Shown here piece by piece: positions 1 through 8,553 of a stretch of DNA of 64,000 nucleotides (the stretch's first letter is position 1; the number at the start of each line of letters is the position of its first letter). The translations under genes and the position numbers were made by a program. The stretch is from NCBI RefSeq assembly GCF_900188235.1, contig NZ_FZNT01000011.1, positions 1 to 64,000 on the forward strand. Direction: 5' to 3'. Origin of the DNA: Lutibacter agarilyticus. GTDB lineage: Bacteria; Bacteroidota; Bacteroidia; Flavobacteriales; Flavobacteriaceae. The notes under the pieces were generated by a model. It did not search any database. It worked only from the letters and a program-made list of their open reading frames with translations, and had not been told where the DNA came from.

Positions 1-605
1 GATTTTTTACGTATGTGGAGAGCTGTTGCTATTAGTAGTAAAAACAAACTTTTGAACCACAGAACAAACAGATTTCCAGTCAAGCTGGAAATGACGTATT
101 AACTCCCCGTGTAATAGACACAAAGTTTGATATTAAATATTAGAAGTTTTATACCTAAAGTAATTTAACGTAATACCATGCCTTATGTTATTATTAAGTT
201 GAAAGTCTAAAATCAAACAGCTCAAAAACAACATCATTGGCTCCGTCGAATCTTCGATTTTTTACGTATGTGGAGAGCTGTTGCTATTAGTAGTAAAAAC
301 AAACTTTTGAACCACAGAACAAACAGATTTCCAGTCAAGCTGGAAATGACATATTAACTCCCCGTATAATAGACACAAAGTTTGATATTAAATATTAGAA
401 GTTTTATATCTAAAGTAATAAAACGTAATACCACGCCTTATGTTATTGTTAAGTTGAAAGACTAAAATCATACAGCTCAAAAACAACATCATTGACTCCG
501 TCGAATCTTAGATTTCTTACGTATGTGGGGGGCTGTTGCTACTAGTAGTAAAAACAAACATTTGAACCACAGAACAAACAGATTTCCAGTCAAGCTGGAA
601 ATGAC
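1..605. repeat. 255-bp tandem repeat, about 2.4 copies
   Basis: Copies begin at 1, 256 and 511, an exact 255-base spacing. The third is complete only to about 605 and then changes into another repeat. Each copy carries the palindrome TTTCCAG-TCAAG-CTGGAAA, a GAACCACAGAACAAACAG word and an AT-rich tail with GATATTAAATATTAGAAG. Short reading frames in this stretch repeat the same peptide in each copy and are repeat translations, not genes. Confidence 0.85.
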
Positions 606-1120
606 GTTGGCTTTGAACCTCAATAGAACAAAAAAGTGTATTTTGTCATTTCGAATACAATGAGAAATCTCATAAAATTGAGCATTGGATGTGGTTCCTC
701 CTTCGTCGGAATGACAAATCATATAGTGTATTAGGTTGAAAGTTTTGAGTCGAAAGCTAGTATTTGGTATCTAGCTACCAACAACCAACAACCAAACCGT
801 CATCCTCGCGTATGCGGGGATCTGTTGCTACAAGCAATATAAACAACATTTGAACCACAGCACCAACAGATTTCCAGTCAAGCTGGAAATGACGTTGGCT
901 TTGAACCTCAATAGAACAAAAAAGTCTATTTTGTCATTTCGAATGCAATGAGAAATCTCATAAAATTGAGCATTGGATGTGGTTCCTCCTTCGTCGGAAT
1001 GACAAATCATATAGTGTATTAGGTTGAAAGTTTTGAGTCGAAAGCTAGTATTTGGTATCTAGCTACCACCAACCAAACCGTCATCCTCGCGAATGCGGGG
1101 AGCTGTTGCTATTAGTAGTA
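603..1120. repeat. 288-bp direct repeat pair
   Basis: The segment starting GACGTTGGCTTTGAACC at 603 recurs at 891 with few changes and runs through the words GAGCATTGGATGTGG, CCTCCTTCGTCGGAATGAC and TCGCG-ATGCGGGG. A third, damaged copy lies near 7585-7830. No coding signal seen. Confidence 0.8.
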
Positions 1121-1640
1121 AAAACAACCTTTGAACCACAGCACCAACAGATTTCCAGTCAAGCTGGAAATGACGTAATTTCGGTGTTCTTTTTCACGGC
1201 AATCAACTGTCATACTAAACACACCCCTAGCCCCTCTCAAGAGGGGAATTATATTTTCGTCATGCTGAACTTGTTTCAGCATCTCATCATAATCGTTCCG
1301 GATTTCAATAGTAAAGATCTCCAATCAAGTTGGGAATGACGCTTCATTTCACCGTCACCCTCAGCTTGACTGGGGGTCTTTTACATTTGAACTTCAATAC
1401 AAAAGATTCCCGTTTTCACGGGAATGACGTGACACAGCAAATAAACCGTCACTTCGAGTGATTTAACGTAGTGAAACGTAGTAAAATTGTATCAAGAAGT
1501 TGTCTAAAATAATTGTTTTTAACTCCAAACCAAAAGATTCCCAAATCGAAGATTCACGAACTCTTTAGCTTAAAATAAAAAAGAAAAGTGAGTAATTAAG
1601 TTGGAGATGACGGGTTTCTTGGGGCAGGTTACTGCTGAGC
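1121..1640. repeat. mosaic of interspersed palindromic repeats
   Basis: Contains TTTCCAG-TCAAG-CTGGAAA, the hairpin CCCCTCT-CA-AGAGGGG (near 1235-1250), a CATGCTGAACTTGTTTCAGC-type unit and GATTCCCG..CGGGAAT units, each also found elsewhere in the window. A block of roughly 50 bases with core AAATCGAAGATTC sits at about 1543-1594 inside one unit. No gene seen. Confidence 0.75.
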
Positions 1641-1650
1641 CCGCGAAGCA

Positions 1651-1747
1651 ACGTCTCACGTCTCACGTCTCACGTCTCACGTCTCACGTCTCACTTCTCA
1701 CTTCTCACTTCTCACCGCTGAGCCCGCGAAGCAACGTCTCACGTCTC
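1651..1747. repeat. heptamer array AC(G/T)TCTC
   Basis: Six ACGTCTC, then three ACTTCTC, then the word CGCTGAGCCCGCGAAGC and two more ACGTCTC. The same lead word plus heptamers recurs at 28020-28065 and 28205-28310. It lies just past the stop codon of the aminotransferase gene that ends at 1759. Confidence 0.85.
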
Positions 1748-1758
1748 ACTAAAAAACT

Positions 1759-2877
1759 TCAAACATTCTTTTTAACACACGCACAAACCCGTTGCAAATC
1801 CGCTTCACTTAAATTAGATCCACTAGGTAAACACAAACCACGTTCAAACAAATCATCTGAAACACCATTGATATAACTAGGATACTTTTCAAAAATAGGT
1901 TGTTGATGCATTGGTTTCCATAACGGACGTGCTTCTATGTTTTCTTTTTCCAACGCCAAACGTAATTGTTCTCTAATTTCATAAGAAGGGGTTGTAATAC
2001 AGGTTAACCATCTATTAGCATAATAACCTGTCGGCGCTTCTAAAAATTCAAGTGTTGAAATTCCTTTAAACGAGTTTTTATAAAACTCAAAATTACTTCT
2101 TCTAGCGGCAACACGCTCATCCAATACTTCCAATTGCCCTCTTCCTATCCCTGCAATAATATTGCTCATTCGGTAATTGTACCCAATTTCTGAATGCTGG
2201 TAATGGGGTTTATTGTCACGCGCTTGGGTTGCTAAATACACCGCTTTTTGTTTTGTTGCGGCATCTTTACATAGCAATGCACCTCCTCCTGAAGTGGTAA
2301 TGATTTTATTACCGTTAAACGATACCACTCCAAACTCCCCGAAAGTCCCACATTTTTGATTATCAACACTGCTTCCTAGTGCACTTGCCGCATCTTCAAC
2401 AATAGGAATGTTGTATGTTAGACCTATTTCTAGAATCTCATGAATTTTACAAGGCATTCCATAGCCGTGGACTACAATCATAGCTTTGGGTTTATTGCCT
2501 TTTGAAATTTGATCTTGAATGGCTTCTTCTAATAACATTGGGCATACATTCCAAGTATCCGTTTCGCTATCTACAAAAACAGGTGTTGCTCCAAGATACC
2601 CTACCGGATTTACCGTTGCTGCAAAAGTAAAACTCTGACACAGTACACGATCTTCTTTTTTAATTCCTAAAAGAAGCAATGCCAAATGTATTGCCGAAGT
2701 TCCTGAATTTAATGCAACTACTTTGTTTAATGTCGTTAAACACGCTGCTAATTCTTGCTCAAAATCATCAATTTGAGCACCCTTTGGAGCAACCCAATTG
2801 GCTTCAAAAGCTTGTTGAATGTATGTTAATTCAGCACCAGACATATGTGGTGGAGATAGTAAAATCTTATTTTTCAT
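1759..2877 (-). CDS. pglE: PglE-like UDP-sugar aminotransferase (DegT/DnrJ/EryC1/StrS)
   Basis: A 372-residue fold-type I PLP aminotransferase. From memory of Campylobacter PglE the match is close along the whole length: N-terminal SPPHMSGAELTYI, the aspartate motif EDAASALGS (about 161-169), the PLP lysine in FNGNKIITTSGGG (K191), then RPLWKPMHQ and GLCLPSG near the C-terminus. PglE transfers an amino group from glutamate to C4 of UDP-4-keto-6-deoxy-GlcNAc, giving the UDP-4-amino sugar used for bacillosamine-type residues. The partner dehydratase (PglF) and acetyltransferase (PglD) are not next to it; the GNAT at 11916-12545 is not clearly PglD. It points the same way as the polysaccharide cluster but is cut off from it by repeats and two plus-strand genes. 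The exact substrate is inferred. Confidence 0.85.
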   Translation of the reverse strand: MKNKILLSPPHMSGAELTYIQQAFEANWVAPKGAQIDDFEQELAACLTTLNKVVALNSGTSAIHLALLLLGIKKEDRVLCQSFTFAATVNPVGYLGATPVFVDSETDTWNVCPMLLEEAIQDQISKGNKPKAMIVVHGYGMPCKIHEILEIGLTYNIPIVEDAASALGSSVDNQKCGTFGEFGVVSFNGNKIITTSGGGALLCKDAATKQKAVYLATQARDNKPHYQHSEIGYNYRMSNIIAGIGRGQLEVLDERVAARRSNFEFYKNSFKGISTLEFLEAPTGYYANRWLTCITTPSYEIREQLRLALEKENIEARPLWKPMHQQPIFEKYPSYINGVSDDLFERGLCLPSGSNLSEADLQRVCACVKKNV

Positions 2878-3400
2878 ACGTGTGGTTAAAAATACATTTT
2901 TTATACAAAATGACGGGTTTTAACGGTTGGTTTTTCAATTTTAAGATTCGTTGATCATCTTTAGATTTCATTTTCCACTCCTATAAATAGTTGAAGTTCT
3001 CATTTTGAATGGAAATCCGTTTATTTTTCAACCTGTGTAAACTATTAAATTGCGGGATTCTTTGTGAAGGCTTACCAAGAAAGAAGTAACCTATTATGTC
3101 AACTTCATTTCTAACAAAAAAAGACTACAAAAAAAAGATTCTAAACAAAATTAGCGGTTTTTACGCTTTTTGAAAGCATCATTTTTATTAAAAAAAGGTG
3201 AAAAACAACAAAAAAAAGAAAATAATATAAAAAAATTAATTTTTTTTAAGCGAAGTACCTAACGTACAACTTATTGAATTTCAATATGTTTACGTTATAG
3301 TTTTTGCAAAAATAACTTTAATTATTGAATAAAACAACTTTTTTTGCATTTTTTTCTTGCGTAATGTAAAATGTATTGTTATATTCTATATATTTGAAAT
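2878..3400. other. AT-rich intergenic stretch, no gene seen
   Basis: About 520 bases, very A/T-rich, with no convincing reading frame on either strand and none of the repeat words found further left. It ends in the -7-like box TATATTTG at 3389-3396, which could drive the structured RNA candidate that follows. Confidence 0.5.
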
Positions 3401-3401
3401 A

Positions 3402-3628
3402 TGAAAATCAAATAAAATTGCTTATAAGTATCATTGATTTTTACGAACCTATAAAAGTAGTGCGAACTACTTTTTCAACAGTTAGTTTATCTAAACTATG
3501 CTGTAGAAACAACAAAGTCCTAAAGTTGGCGCTTTAGAACTTGGTATATTGTAACGCTAAAAGAAGCGCTGTATGTTTTTCGATGAAACAAAAATACACT
3601 TCTTCTTTTAGCTTACCAAATTTTTTTT
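3402..3628 (+). ncRNA. candidate structured RNA upstream of HU gene
   Basis: A chain of perfect or near-perfect hairpins, all read on the plus strand. H1 3453-3474 is a 9-bp stem with a GCGA tetraloop. H2 3478-3504 has TAGTTTA/TAAACTA with outer ACAG/CTGT. H3 about 3514-3543 has CTAAAG/CTTTAG with outer AAGT/ACTT. H4 3551-3616 has an 11-bp perfect stem extended by GTAA/TTAC and is followed by eight T. A -7-like box TATATTTG at 3389-3396 would put the 5' end near 3402; no clear -33 box was seen. I do not recognise the RNA: it lacks tmRNA and RNase P signatures and is not the single long hairpin of 6S. It could instead be a terminated leader of the HU gene. Confidence 0.4.
3551..3628 (+). terminator. 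rho-independent terminator ending the RNA candidate
   Basis: GCTAAAAGAAG (3556-3566) pairs perfectly with CTTCTTTTAGC (3602-3612). The stem is lengthened by GTAA/TTAC around a one-base bulge, the inner part also pairs (TGTAT/ATACA), and TTTTTTTT follows at 3621-3628. The T tract on one side only makes it a plus-strand terminator. Confidence 0.7.
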
Positions 3629-3749
3629 AATAAATAAAAAAATCCAATATTTTGCATTGGTAATGGTAAGATGTATGACTTAATTTAAGCAACAAACACA
3701 TTGTAACAAATTTATTTACAATTGAATACCCTAAAATCGATGGATTGTT

Positions 3750-3818
3750 CACTTCCCAAGGAAGGTGTCTCGAATGCGTACAAGGTTTGTCGTGAATAGT
3801 TCCTTTTAAAAACTATTC
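3750..3818 (+). promoter_or_regulatory. hairpins in the HU gene leader
   Basis: Two small stems precede the HU-like start codon: CAC-TTCC/GGAA-GTG with a CAA loop (3750-3767, one bulge) and GAATAGTT/AACTATTC (3794-3818). They may shape the leader or be a site for autoregulation. Only the pairing is seen; the role is inference. Confidence 0.3.
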
Positions 3819-3853
3819 AAAAGCATATGTGTAATTTTTAAGTAAATAATAGA

Positions 3854-4237
3854 ATGATTAAATATAAATTAAAAGAGCAAGTTAATCCAACGGATTTAGC
3901 TGCTCCAAATAAATATATTCCTGTAAAACAAAAACAGGAGGCCCTAACATTAAGAGACTTTGCAAAACGTATCAGTCGTGAAAGTACGGTGAGCTCTATG
4001 GATGCGATGGCAGTATTGGAAGGTTTGTTACAAATCATTCCTGATGAAATACTCAATGGGAAAATTATCAAATTAGGTGATTTTGGTACGTTTAGATCTA
4101 CCATTTCTTCGGAAACGGTTGCAAGTCCTGAGGAATTTACGGTTTCTAAAATTCGTAGTTTAAACGTACGTTTTAGACCATCTAAAGAATTTCAAAAGCA
4201 ATTAGGTGGTATTGATTACCAACTGGTTTCTGATTAA
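3854..4237 (+). CDS. HU-like DNA-binding protein (Bacteroidetes HU-HIG type)
   Basis: 127 residues. The N-terminal 25 are a family-specific extension; then comes an HU/IHF fold with LTLRDFAKRISRESTVSS (helix 1 region), VLEGLLQIIPDEILNGKIIKLGDFGTF (described in parts: the GKxIKLGDFGTF turn near residue 75-86 is the HU signature) and a short beta arm ending in VRFRPSKEFQ. Bacteroidetes carry many such longer HU paralogues that bind and bend DNA. It stands alone, follows a long structured leader and ends in a clear terminator, so it is a single-gene transcript. It sits at the edge of the polysaccharide cluster, but a regulatory link is only a guess. Confidence 0.85.
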   Translation: MIKYKLKEQVNPTDLAAPNKYIPVKQKQEALTLRDFAKRISRESTVSSMDAMAVLEGLLQIIPDEILNGKIIKLGDFGTFRSTISSETVASPEEFTVSKIRSLNVRFRPSKEFQKQLGGIDYQLVSD

Positions 4238-4257
4238 TTTCTAGTAATTTATTAACT

Positions 4258-4287
4258 AAAAGGCGTTCATTTTGAACGCCTTTTTTT
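4258..4287 (+). terminator. rho-independent terminator of the HU-like gene
   Basis: AAAGGCGTTC / GAACGCCTTT stem with an ATTTT loop followed by a T tract, 20 bases past the stop codon. Confidence 0.9.
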
Positions 4288-4301
4288 ACGTCTTTTTTTA
4301 A

Positions 4302-4359
4302 AAGTCGGCCGACTTATTTTAAAAGTTGCCCGACTTTTATTTTTTGTCGACCGACTTTT
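4302..4359. repeat. three spaced copies of palindrome AAGTCGgCCGACTT
   Basis: AAGTCGGCCGACTT (4302-4315) is a perfect 14-base palindrome. AAAAGTTGCCCGACTTTT (4321-4338) and GTCGACCGACTTTT (4346-4359) are close variants. The three lie about 20-24 bases apart. They may be operator-like or degenerate terminators; they lie just past the HU terminator and precede no gene. Confidence 0.6.
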
Positions 4360-4439
4360 GAATTATTTGTTCCAGTTATTGCATTGGCGTTTATTATTGA
4401 GTTTAAAGTTGAAAGCTATTGGCAAACGGCCCAAAGCCA

Positions 4440-5200
4440 ACAGCTCAAAAACAACATCATTGACTCCGTCGAATCTTCGATTTCTCGCGTATGTGGGGAG
4501 CTGTTGCTACAAGCAATATAAACAACCTTTGAACCACAGAACAAACAGATTTCCAGTCAAGCTGGAAATGACGTAAATATGCATTATTAAACCAAAAGCT
4601 AACTGCAAAAAGCCAACAGCTCAAAAAAAACGTCATTGACTCCGTCGAATCTTCGATTTCTCGCGAATGCGGGGAGCTGTTGCTATTAGTAGTAAAAACA
4701 AACTTTTGAACCACAGAACAAACAGATTTCCAGTCAAGCTGGAAATGACGTATTAACTCCCCTCTTGAGAGGGGTTAGGGGTGTGTAATAGATACAAAGT
4801 TTGATATTAAATATTAGAAGTTTATACCTAAAGTAATTTAACGTAATACCACGCCTTATGTTATTGTTAAGTTGAAAGTCTAAAATCAAACAGCTCAAAA
4901 ACAACGTCATTGACTCCGTCGAATCTTCGATTTCTCACGTATGCAGGGAGCTGTTGCTACAAGCAATATAAAAAACATTTGAACCACATAACAAACAGAT
5001 TTCCAGTCAAGCAGGAAATGACGTAAATATGCATTATTAAACCAAAAGCTAACTGCAAAAAGCCAACAGCTCAAAAAAAACGTCATTGACTCCGTCGAAT
5101 CTTCGATTTCTCGCGTATGCGGGGAGCTCTTGCTACAAGCAATATAAACAACATTTGAACCACATAACAAACAGATTTCCAGTCAAGCTGGAAATGACGT
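4440..5200. repeat. four copies of the TTTCCAG palindrome repeat
   Basis: Copies start near 4457, 4635, 4909 and 5085, with spacings of about 178, 274 and 176 bases. Each has the insert word with core GAATCTTCGATTT, then GTATGCGGGGAGC-type sequence, GAACCACA and TTTCCAG-TCAAG-CTGGAAA. They share units with 1-605. Frames of 70-90 codons here are repeat translations. Confidence 0.8.
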
Positions 5201-5900
5201 ATTTTCGGTGTTCTTTTTGACGGCAATCAACTGTCATACTAAACACACCCCTAGCCCCTCTCAAGAGGGGAATTATACTTTCGCCATGCTTAACTTGTTT
5301 CAGCATCTCATCATAATCGTTCCGGATTTCAATAGTAAAGATCTCCAATCAAGTTGAGAATGACGGTTCATTTCATCGTCACCCTTAGCTTGACTGGGGT
5401 CTCACTCATTAGAACTCCAATGTAAAAGATCTCCAAATCGAAGATTCACGAACTCTTTAGCTTAAAATAAAAAAGAAAAGTGAGTAATCAAGTTGGAGAT
5501 GACTTGACGTAGCTATACCGTCACTTCGAGTGATTTAACGCAGTGAAACGTAGTAAAATTGTATCGAGAAGTAATCTTTCACATTGAAACTCCAATGCAA
5601 AAGATTCCCGCATCCGCGAGAATGACGTGTTTGTTAGCTATCAGCTGTTAGCTTTTGGCAGTTGGCAATCACTATTCACCGTTCAGCATTTACTGTTAAG
5701 CCAGCGAAGCAACTTCTTACATCTCACTAAACAATACATACCCCTAGCCCCTCTCAAGAGTTGACTGAGCGTAAAGAAAATGTTCAGTGAACATTTTTAG
5801 CGACAGGGCCTGGTGGCGTGTGGAAGAAAATCAGCATAAAACTTCAATGCAAAAGATCTCCGACTATGGCTAAGTTTTTTTTACATTTACAAACAAATCA
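5201..5900. repeat. mosaic repeat field before the orphan nucleotidyltransferase
   Basis: Holds CCCCTCT-CA-AGAGGGG, a 50-base insert with core AAATCGAAGATTC (about 5434-5485) inside a TCTCCA..TTGGAGATGAC unit, GATTCCCG..CGAGAATGACG units, GCGAAGCAACTTCT and one copy of the AGT-loop hairpin element (5766-5822). Much of it is repeated at 7130-7560. No gene seen. Confidence 0.75.
5766..5822 (+). repeat. AGT-triloop hairpin element, copy A
   Basis: Hairpin 5777-5797 with arms AAAATGTTC/GAACATTTT and loop AGT, preceded by GAGCGTAAAG and followed by TAGCGACAGGGCCTGGTGGC. It interrupts a CCCCTCTCAAGAG palindrome unit. Same family as the copies at 27668, 31068 and 31141. Confidence 0.75.
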
Positions 5901-5920
5901 TTTAAATTAATTAACAAATC

Positions 5921-6994
5921 TTGGTAAACAGTCAATTAAAAACATTAGAAACTATAGGTGCCATTTTAAGTTTTAAAAGTGATCCTCATTTATTAAAAAT
6001 CACTTTACAAAAAGAACACTTCAATTGGGATGCCCTTGTAACAATTGGTAGTAGGCATTTGGTGTTACCTGCTATGTATTGCCGACTCAAAGAAAAGCAA
6101 TTGTTGCATTGTTTACCTGAGGATTTAGTTCTGTACCTGGAAGAAATTACCGCCATCAATCGGAATAGGAACCTAGGAATTTTAAAGGAAGTCACAGCAA
6201 TTAGTGAACTATTTAACAAACATCAAATAGATCACGTATTTTTAAAAGGAAGTGCTTTACTTGCTGGTAATTATTATCAGGATATTGGGGAGCGTATGAT
6301 TGGTGATATTGATGTGTTGGTTGCTTCAAATCAATTGGATGAAGCTTATGAACTTCTACTGAAAGAAGATTATAAATCAAATGTAAGTTTTGGAGACAAA
6401 TACTTTGAATATCAACACCTTCCTAGACTTGCAAAAAAAACAGTACTCGCTGCTGTTGAAATACATAGAAACGTTTTAAAAAGAAAGTACTTTAATTGTT
6501 TAATAGTTAATGAAATTTTTATAAAAAAAAGAATCATAAACGGTATTTCAATTCCTAATGATCAACATTTATTTGAACATAACATCCTAAATTTACAATT
6601 AAATGATCAAGGAAATTATCTTGTTTTTGTTAACCTTAGAACTGCCTATGATACTGAATTAATTTTAAAAGAAAATTCAACAATCGATTTTAATTTTTAT
6701 TATTCCAAAGGTTTATTTAAAAATTACTTTTTACTACATCCATTTCTAATAAAAGATTTCAATAATATACCATCAACTACAATTACCAATAAGCTATACT
6801 TAGCCTTTTATATTTTCAAAACGAAACATAGATGGTTCAATATTATCTGGAATAAAATATTCTTTTTTGTAGATCTTGTAACTTTTCTCGTAGCACACTT
6901 TTGGTTTTTTATTTCTAACAAAAAATATAGAACTGATCTGATAAAAGAAAGAAAACATTTTTATAAAAAACTTAAAATACAGTTTTTCAGATAA
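5921..6994 (+). CDS. nucleotidyltransferase family protein (NTP_transf_5)
   Basis: 357 residues. The diagnostic segment is FLKGSALLAG (about 108-117) followed by RMIGDIDVLV (about 126-135), the KG and DxD pattern of the uncharacterised NTP_transf_5 nucleotidyltransferases often found in polysaccharide islands. The C-terminal half is basic and aromatic with a hydrophobic stretch (about 315-335). The reading frame opens at TTG with a following VNSQLKTLE; the next ATG is at residue 50, which would remove conserved sequence, so TTG is preferred. It is flanked on both sides by repeats and has no operon partner. Base composition is as low in GC as the polysaccharide genes. The substrate is unknown. 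Confidence 0.7.
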   Translation: MVNSQLKTLETIGAILSFKSDPHLLKITLQKEHFNWDALVTIGSRHLVLPAMYCRLKEKQLLHCLPEDLVLYLEEITAINRNRNLGILKEVTAISELFNKHQIDHVFLKGSALLAGNYYQDIGERMIGDIDVLVASNQLDEAYELLLKEDYKSNVSFGDKYFEYQHLPRLAKKTVLAAVEIHRNVLKRKYFNCLIVNEIFIKKRIINGISIPNDQHLFEHNILNLQLNDQGNYLVFVNLRTAYDTELILKENSTIDFNFYYSKGLFKNYFLLHPFLIKDFNNIPSTTITNKLYLAFYIFKTKHRWFNIIWNKIFFFVDLVTFLVAHFWFFISNKKYRTDLIKERKHFYKKLKIQFFR

Positions 6995-7047
6995 ATTATT
7001 ATGATTGGAAGTGAATTTCTATCAGTTCAAATTAGAAGTTTTGTTTT

Positions 7048-7140
7048 TCAGTAAGCTAACTCTAAAGCTTTTTTTGCGATAATCTCTTTAGCTAATTGAT
7101 GATCCAATGCAATAGGCTTCTTTTTGTTCTCGTCATACTG
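7048..7140 (-). pseudogene. C-terminal gene remnant in repeat field
   Basis: An open stretch read on the minus strand ends in KPIALDHQLAKEIIAKKALE-LAY and a stop at 7048-7050. Upstream it runs directly into a repeat unit of the GAAATTGGTTCAGCATCTC type, so the rest of the gene is missing. The amphipathic tail looks like real protein rather than repeat translation. I do not recognise the family. Confidence 0.3.
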
Positions 7141-7960
7141 AAATTGGTTCAGCATCTCAACATAGTTGTTCCGGGTTTCAATGTAAAAGATCTCCAAATC
7201 GAAGATTCACGAACTCTTTAGCTTAAAAAAAAGTAAAGTGAGTAATCAAGTTGGAGATGACTTGACGTAGCTATACCGTAACTTCGAGCGATTTAACACA
7301 GTGAAACGTAGTAAAATTGTATCGAGAAGTATTCTTTCACATTGAAACTCCAATGCAAAAGATTCCCGCATTCGCGAGAAATCGAAGATTCGACAGAGTC
7401 AATGACGTGTTTGTTAGCTATTAGCTGTTAGCAGTTGGCAATCACTATTCACCGTTCAGCATTTACTGTTAAGCCTGCGAAGCAACGTCTCACTTCTCAC
7501 TAAATAATACACACCCCTAGCCCCATTCATGAGGGGAATGTATTTGAACTCAAGACCAACAGATTTCCAGTCAAGCTGGAAATGACATATGTTTTAAATC
7601 TCCATACAAAAAAAAGTATGTTTTGTCATTTCGAATGCAATGAGAAATCACATAAAATTGAGCATTGGATGTGGTTGACTCCGTCTAATCTTCGATTTCC
7701 TCCTTCGTCGGAATAACAAATCATATAGTGTATTAGGTTGAAAGTTTTGAGTCAAAAGCCGGTATTCAGTATCTGGTATCTAGCTATCAACAACCACCAA
7801 CCAAACCGACATCCTCGCGTATGCGGGGAGCTGTTGCTATTAATCCTAAAAAGTATGTTTGAAATACACAATTAAAAGATTTCCGATAAAGCTGGAAATG
7901 ACGTAACCTTTGAACCATCAACTTATTGTTTGGATTCTAGCTAGTTTTAATTATTTTATT
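7130..7960. repeat. mosaic repeat field downstream of the polysaccharide cluster
   Basis: Repeats units seen at 5290-5750 and 600-1100: the 50-base insert (about 7195-7243), the short insert with GACTCCGTCTAATC at about 7676-7698, another in reverse at about 7381-7402, the TTTCCAG palindrome and TCGCGTATGCGGGG. No gene seen. Confidence 0.75.
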
Positions 7961-7964
7961 TACA

Positions 7965-8552
7965 TTAATTTATTATTACCAAAAATGTTTTAAAAATCAC
8001 CCCAATATCCTTCATTAAAGTTCTTTGTTTTAGGTAATCTAAATTAATTTGAAGTTTTTTAGGCATTATAACATTTATATAATAACTATTTGGGTTTTCC
8101 TGTGATGATAAAATTTCATTTTCATTTCTAAATTCAATCGATGCCAAATCTGTAATTCCCGGTTTTACAACGAGCACCTTTAATTGCTCTTTATTGTATA
8201 AATCAACATACTTTCTAACTTCTGGTCGCGGTCCTACAAAACTCATATCCCCAATAAGCACATTGATTAACTGAGACAATTCATCTAATTTATATTTTCT
8301 CAAATAGTAACCAATTTTTGTTACTCTAGGATCGTTACCTCCAATGGTTAACAACCCAAGCTTGTCTGCATCTACCCGCATCGTTCTAAACTTGAATATC
8401 TTAAAGTCTTTATTGTTTTTACCAACCCTTACTTGTCTATAAAAAACGGGGCCTTTTGAAGTCAGCTTTATAAGAATACCTATTACTAATAATAAAGGGG
8501 CAATAACAATTAACCCAAAAAAAGCCAACAATACATCAAAGGTTCTTTTCAT
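7965..8552 (-). CDS. WcfS/PglC-type undecaprenyl-phosphate sugar-1-P transferase
   Basis: 195 residues, the size of the minimal monotopic phosphoglycosyl transferases (PF02397). It has one N-terminal re-entrant membrane helix (about 5-30), the basic RQVRVGKNNKDFKIFKFRTM block, the catalytic Asp-Glu pair in KYKLDELSQL (D90-E91) and DMSFVGPRPE (102-111). The family moves a sugar-1-phosphate from UDP-sugar to undecaprenyl phosphate at the inner membrane and so starts the repeat unit. Its start codon lies one base from the stop of the upstream aminotransferase. The same order, aminotransferase then small transferase, is that of WcfR/WcfS in Bacteroides fragilis PSA, so a 2-acetamido-4-amino-trideoxyhexose is the likely first sugar. 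Last gene of the operon. Confidence 0.9.
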   Translation of the reverse strand: MKRTFDVLLAFFGLIVIAPLLLVIGILIKLTSKGPVFYRQVRVGKNNKDFKIFKFRTMRVDADKLGLLTIGGNDPRVTKIGYYLRKYKLDELSQLINVLIGDMSFVGPRPEVRKYVDLYNKEQLKVLVVKPGITDLASIEFRNENEILSSQENPNSYYINVIMPKKLQINLDYLKQRTLMKDIGVIFKTFLVIIN

Positions 8553-8553
8553 T

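Noticed and set aside
489-1339. Frames of 60-95 codons on both strands in the left repeat field
   Set aside because: They repeat the same peptides from copy to copy (for example MICHSDEGGTTSNAQFYEIS) and span palindromes; they are translations of repeats.
1651-1747. CRISPR-like array
   Set aside because: Units are 7-base tandem heptamers with no spacers; the 255-bp and 37-bp units likewise have no spacers, and no cas genes are present.
3402-3628. 6S RNA, tmRNA or RNase P RNA
   Set aside because: The fold is a chain of separate hairpins rather than one long bulged hairpin, and the tmRNA tag frame and RNase P core words are missing.
4358-5348. Several 70-87-codon frames
   Set aside because: Same repeat-derived peptides as in the left field (SLTGNLFV, STESMTFFLS); no family, no conserved start.
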